Part shown: positions 63,877-64,000 of the stretch, piece after piece
Position numbering within the stretch: position 1 is the stretch's first letter
Layout of the letters: every line of letters begins with the position of its first letter
Source: Prolixibacteraceae bacterium
GTDB lineage: Bacteria > Bacteroidota > Bacteroidia > Bacteroidales > Prolixibacteraceae
Length of the DNA: 64,000 nt
Assembly (NCBI GenBank): GCA_019459485.1
Contig: JAIBEZ010000056.1
Coordinates: forward strand, 1-64,000
Direction of reading: 5' to 3'
Program-made: the position numbers and the translations under genes
The notes under the pieces: model-generated
Databases searched by the model: none
Told to the model about the DNA's origin: nothing
What the model saw: only the letters and a program-made list of their open reading frames with translations

Positions 63877-64000
63877 TCAGCTAATCGAGCTCCAGTTGAA
63901 TTCAGTGTTTTTCATTTTGAGCAACTGATTAACCAATACAAGGTTTTCAGGCTTTTGGAGTTTCGGATCATCGTCCAGAATATCGGTTGCCTGATTTCTG
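63877..64000 (-). CDS. recG: Probable ATP-dependent DNA helicase RecG, C-terminal end (partial)
   Basis: A minus-strand frame enters from the window edge and stops at 63877. It encodes 40 residues ending ATDILDDDPKLQKPENL..LLKMKNTEFNWSSIS. From memory, Bacteroidetes RecG proteins end with an A..LL..DP.L..PEN segment followed by a short W-x-x-I-S tail, which this matches. RecG rewinds stalled replication forks. The match rests on a short stretch. Confidence 0.6.
   Translation of the reverse strand, partial: RNQATDILDDDPKLQKPENLVLVNQLLKMKNTEFNWSSIS

Noticed and set aside
1-64000. CRISPR arrays, rRNA, tRNA, intact insertion sequences, phage genes
   Set aside because: No regularly spaced repeats, no rRNA core sequences, no tRNA cloverleaf or TTCGA-loop pattern and no transposase or integrase frame was found by eye; a short tRNA could still be missed without a scan.

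Overview
The window looks like a chromosomal segment of a Bacteroidetes (Bacteroidota) bacterium. The gene content resembles the Marinilabiliales/Prolixibacteraceae, although no ribosomal or tRNA gene is present to fix this. The evidence is the gene set (alternative complex III, Rnf complex, CarboxypepD_reg-type TonB receptors, LytTR regulators), TAnnTTTG-type -7 promoter boxes with an upstream TTTG, and starts without Shine-Dalgarno sequences.

Layout. (1) 1-1935: carotenoid genes crtI (cut by the window edge, with an in-frame TAA at 28-30) and crtB. (2) 1936-3198: a scarred accessory patch holding a remnant of the 5' end of a pyruvate-kinase-like gene, an AT-rich HEPN gene, a long imperfect hairpin and a RhuM fragment. 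It ends at an aminotransferase gene whose first 29 codons look like the start of a medium-chain dehydrogenase (MDR). (3) 5274-16235: a mosaic of single genes: S9 peptidase lipoprotein, a MNT-HEPN pair, TIM-barrel isomerase, intact pyruvate-kinase-like and MDR genes, a PAS histidine kinase, CPBP protease, methyltransferase, cupin and LRR protein. (4) 16445-24823: flippase, AlkD-like protein, Bax inhibitor-1 family protein, two tandem acetyltransferase-like paralogues, ribosomal protein L31 and Lon. (5) 24892-35078: two LytTR regulators (one with a Glu in place of the phosphorylatable Asp), then divergently the actABCDEF operon for alternative complex III. (6) 35149-46605: DHFR-like protein, YyaL, RelE-type toxin-antitoxin, PhzF, two divergent TonB receptors, a LytS/LytTR pair and a second MNT-HEPN pair. 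(7) 46799-55241: a second S9 peptidase, HAD phosphatase, a DUF1080-PHP fusion, a GH3 glycosidase and a Spy-like protein. (8) 55277-64000: a nucleoside-recognition membrane protein, the rnf operon (rseC-rnfB-C-D-G-E-A), a C1 peptidase and the C-terminal end of a probable recG.

Together the genes describe respiratory membrane energetics: a quinol-oxidising ACIII and a ferredoxin-linked Rnf ion pump. Around them lie secreted peptidases, glycan degradation and TonB uptake, plus several small toxin-like nucleotidyltransferase/HEPN modules. No complete mobile element, CRISPR array, rRNA or tRNA was seen.

The most interesting signals are these: (a) an apparent decayed duplicate of the pyruvate-kinase-like/MDR gene pair, with accessory genes between its two ends and a chimeric aminotransferase at one end; (b) a composite dispersed repeat present three times, twice inside the act operon; (c) an ATGAC/GTCAT motif array upstream of the flippase; (d) a sigma-54-type promoter match upstream of lon; (e) the nonsense codon in crtI.
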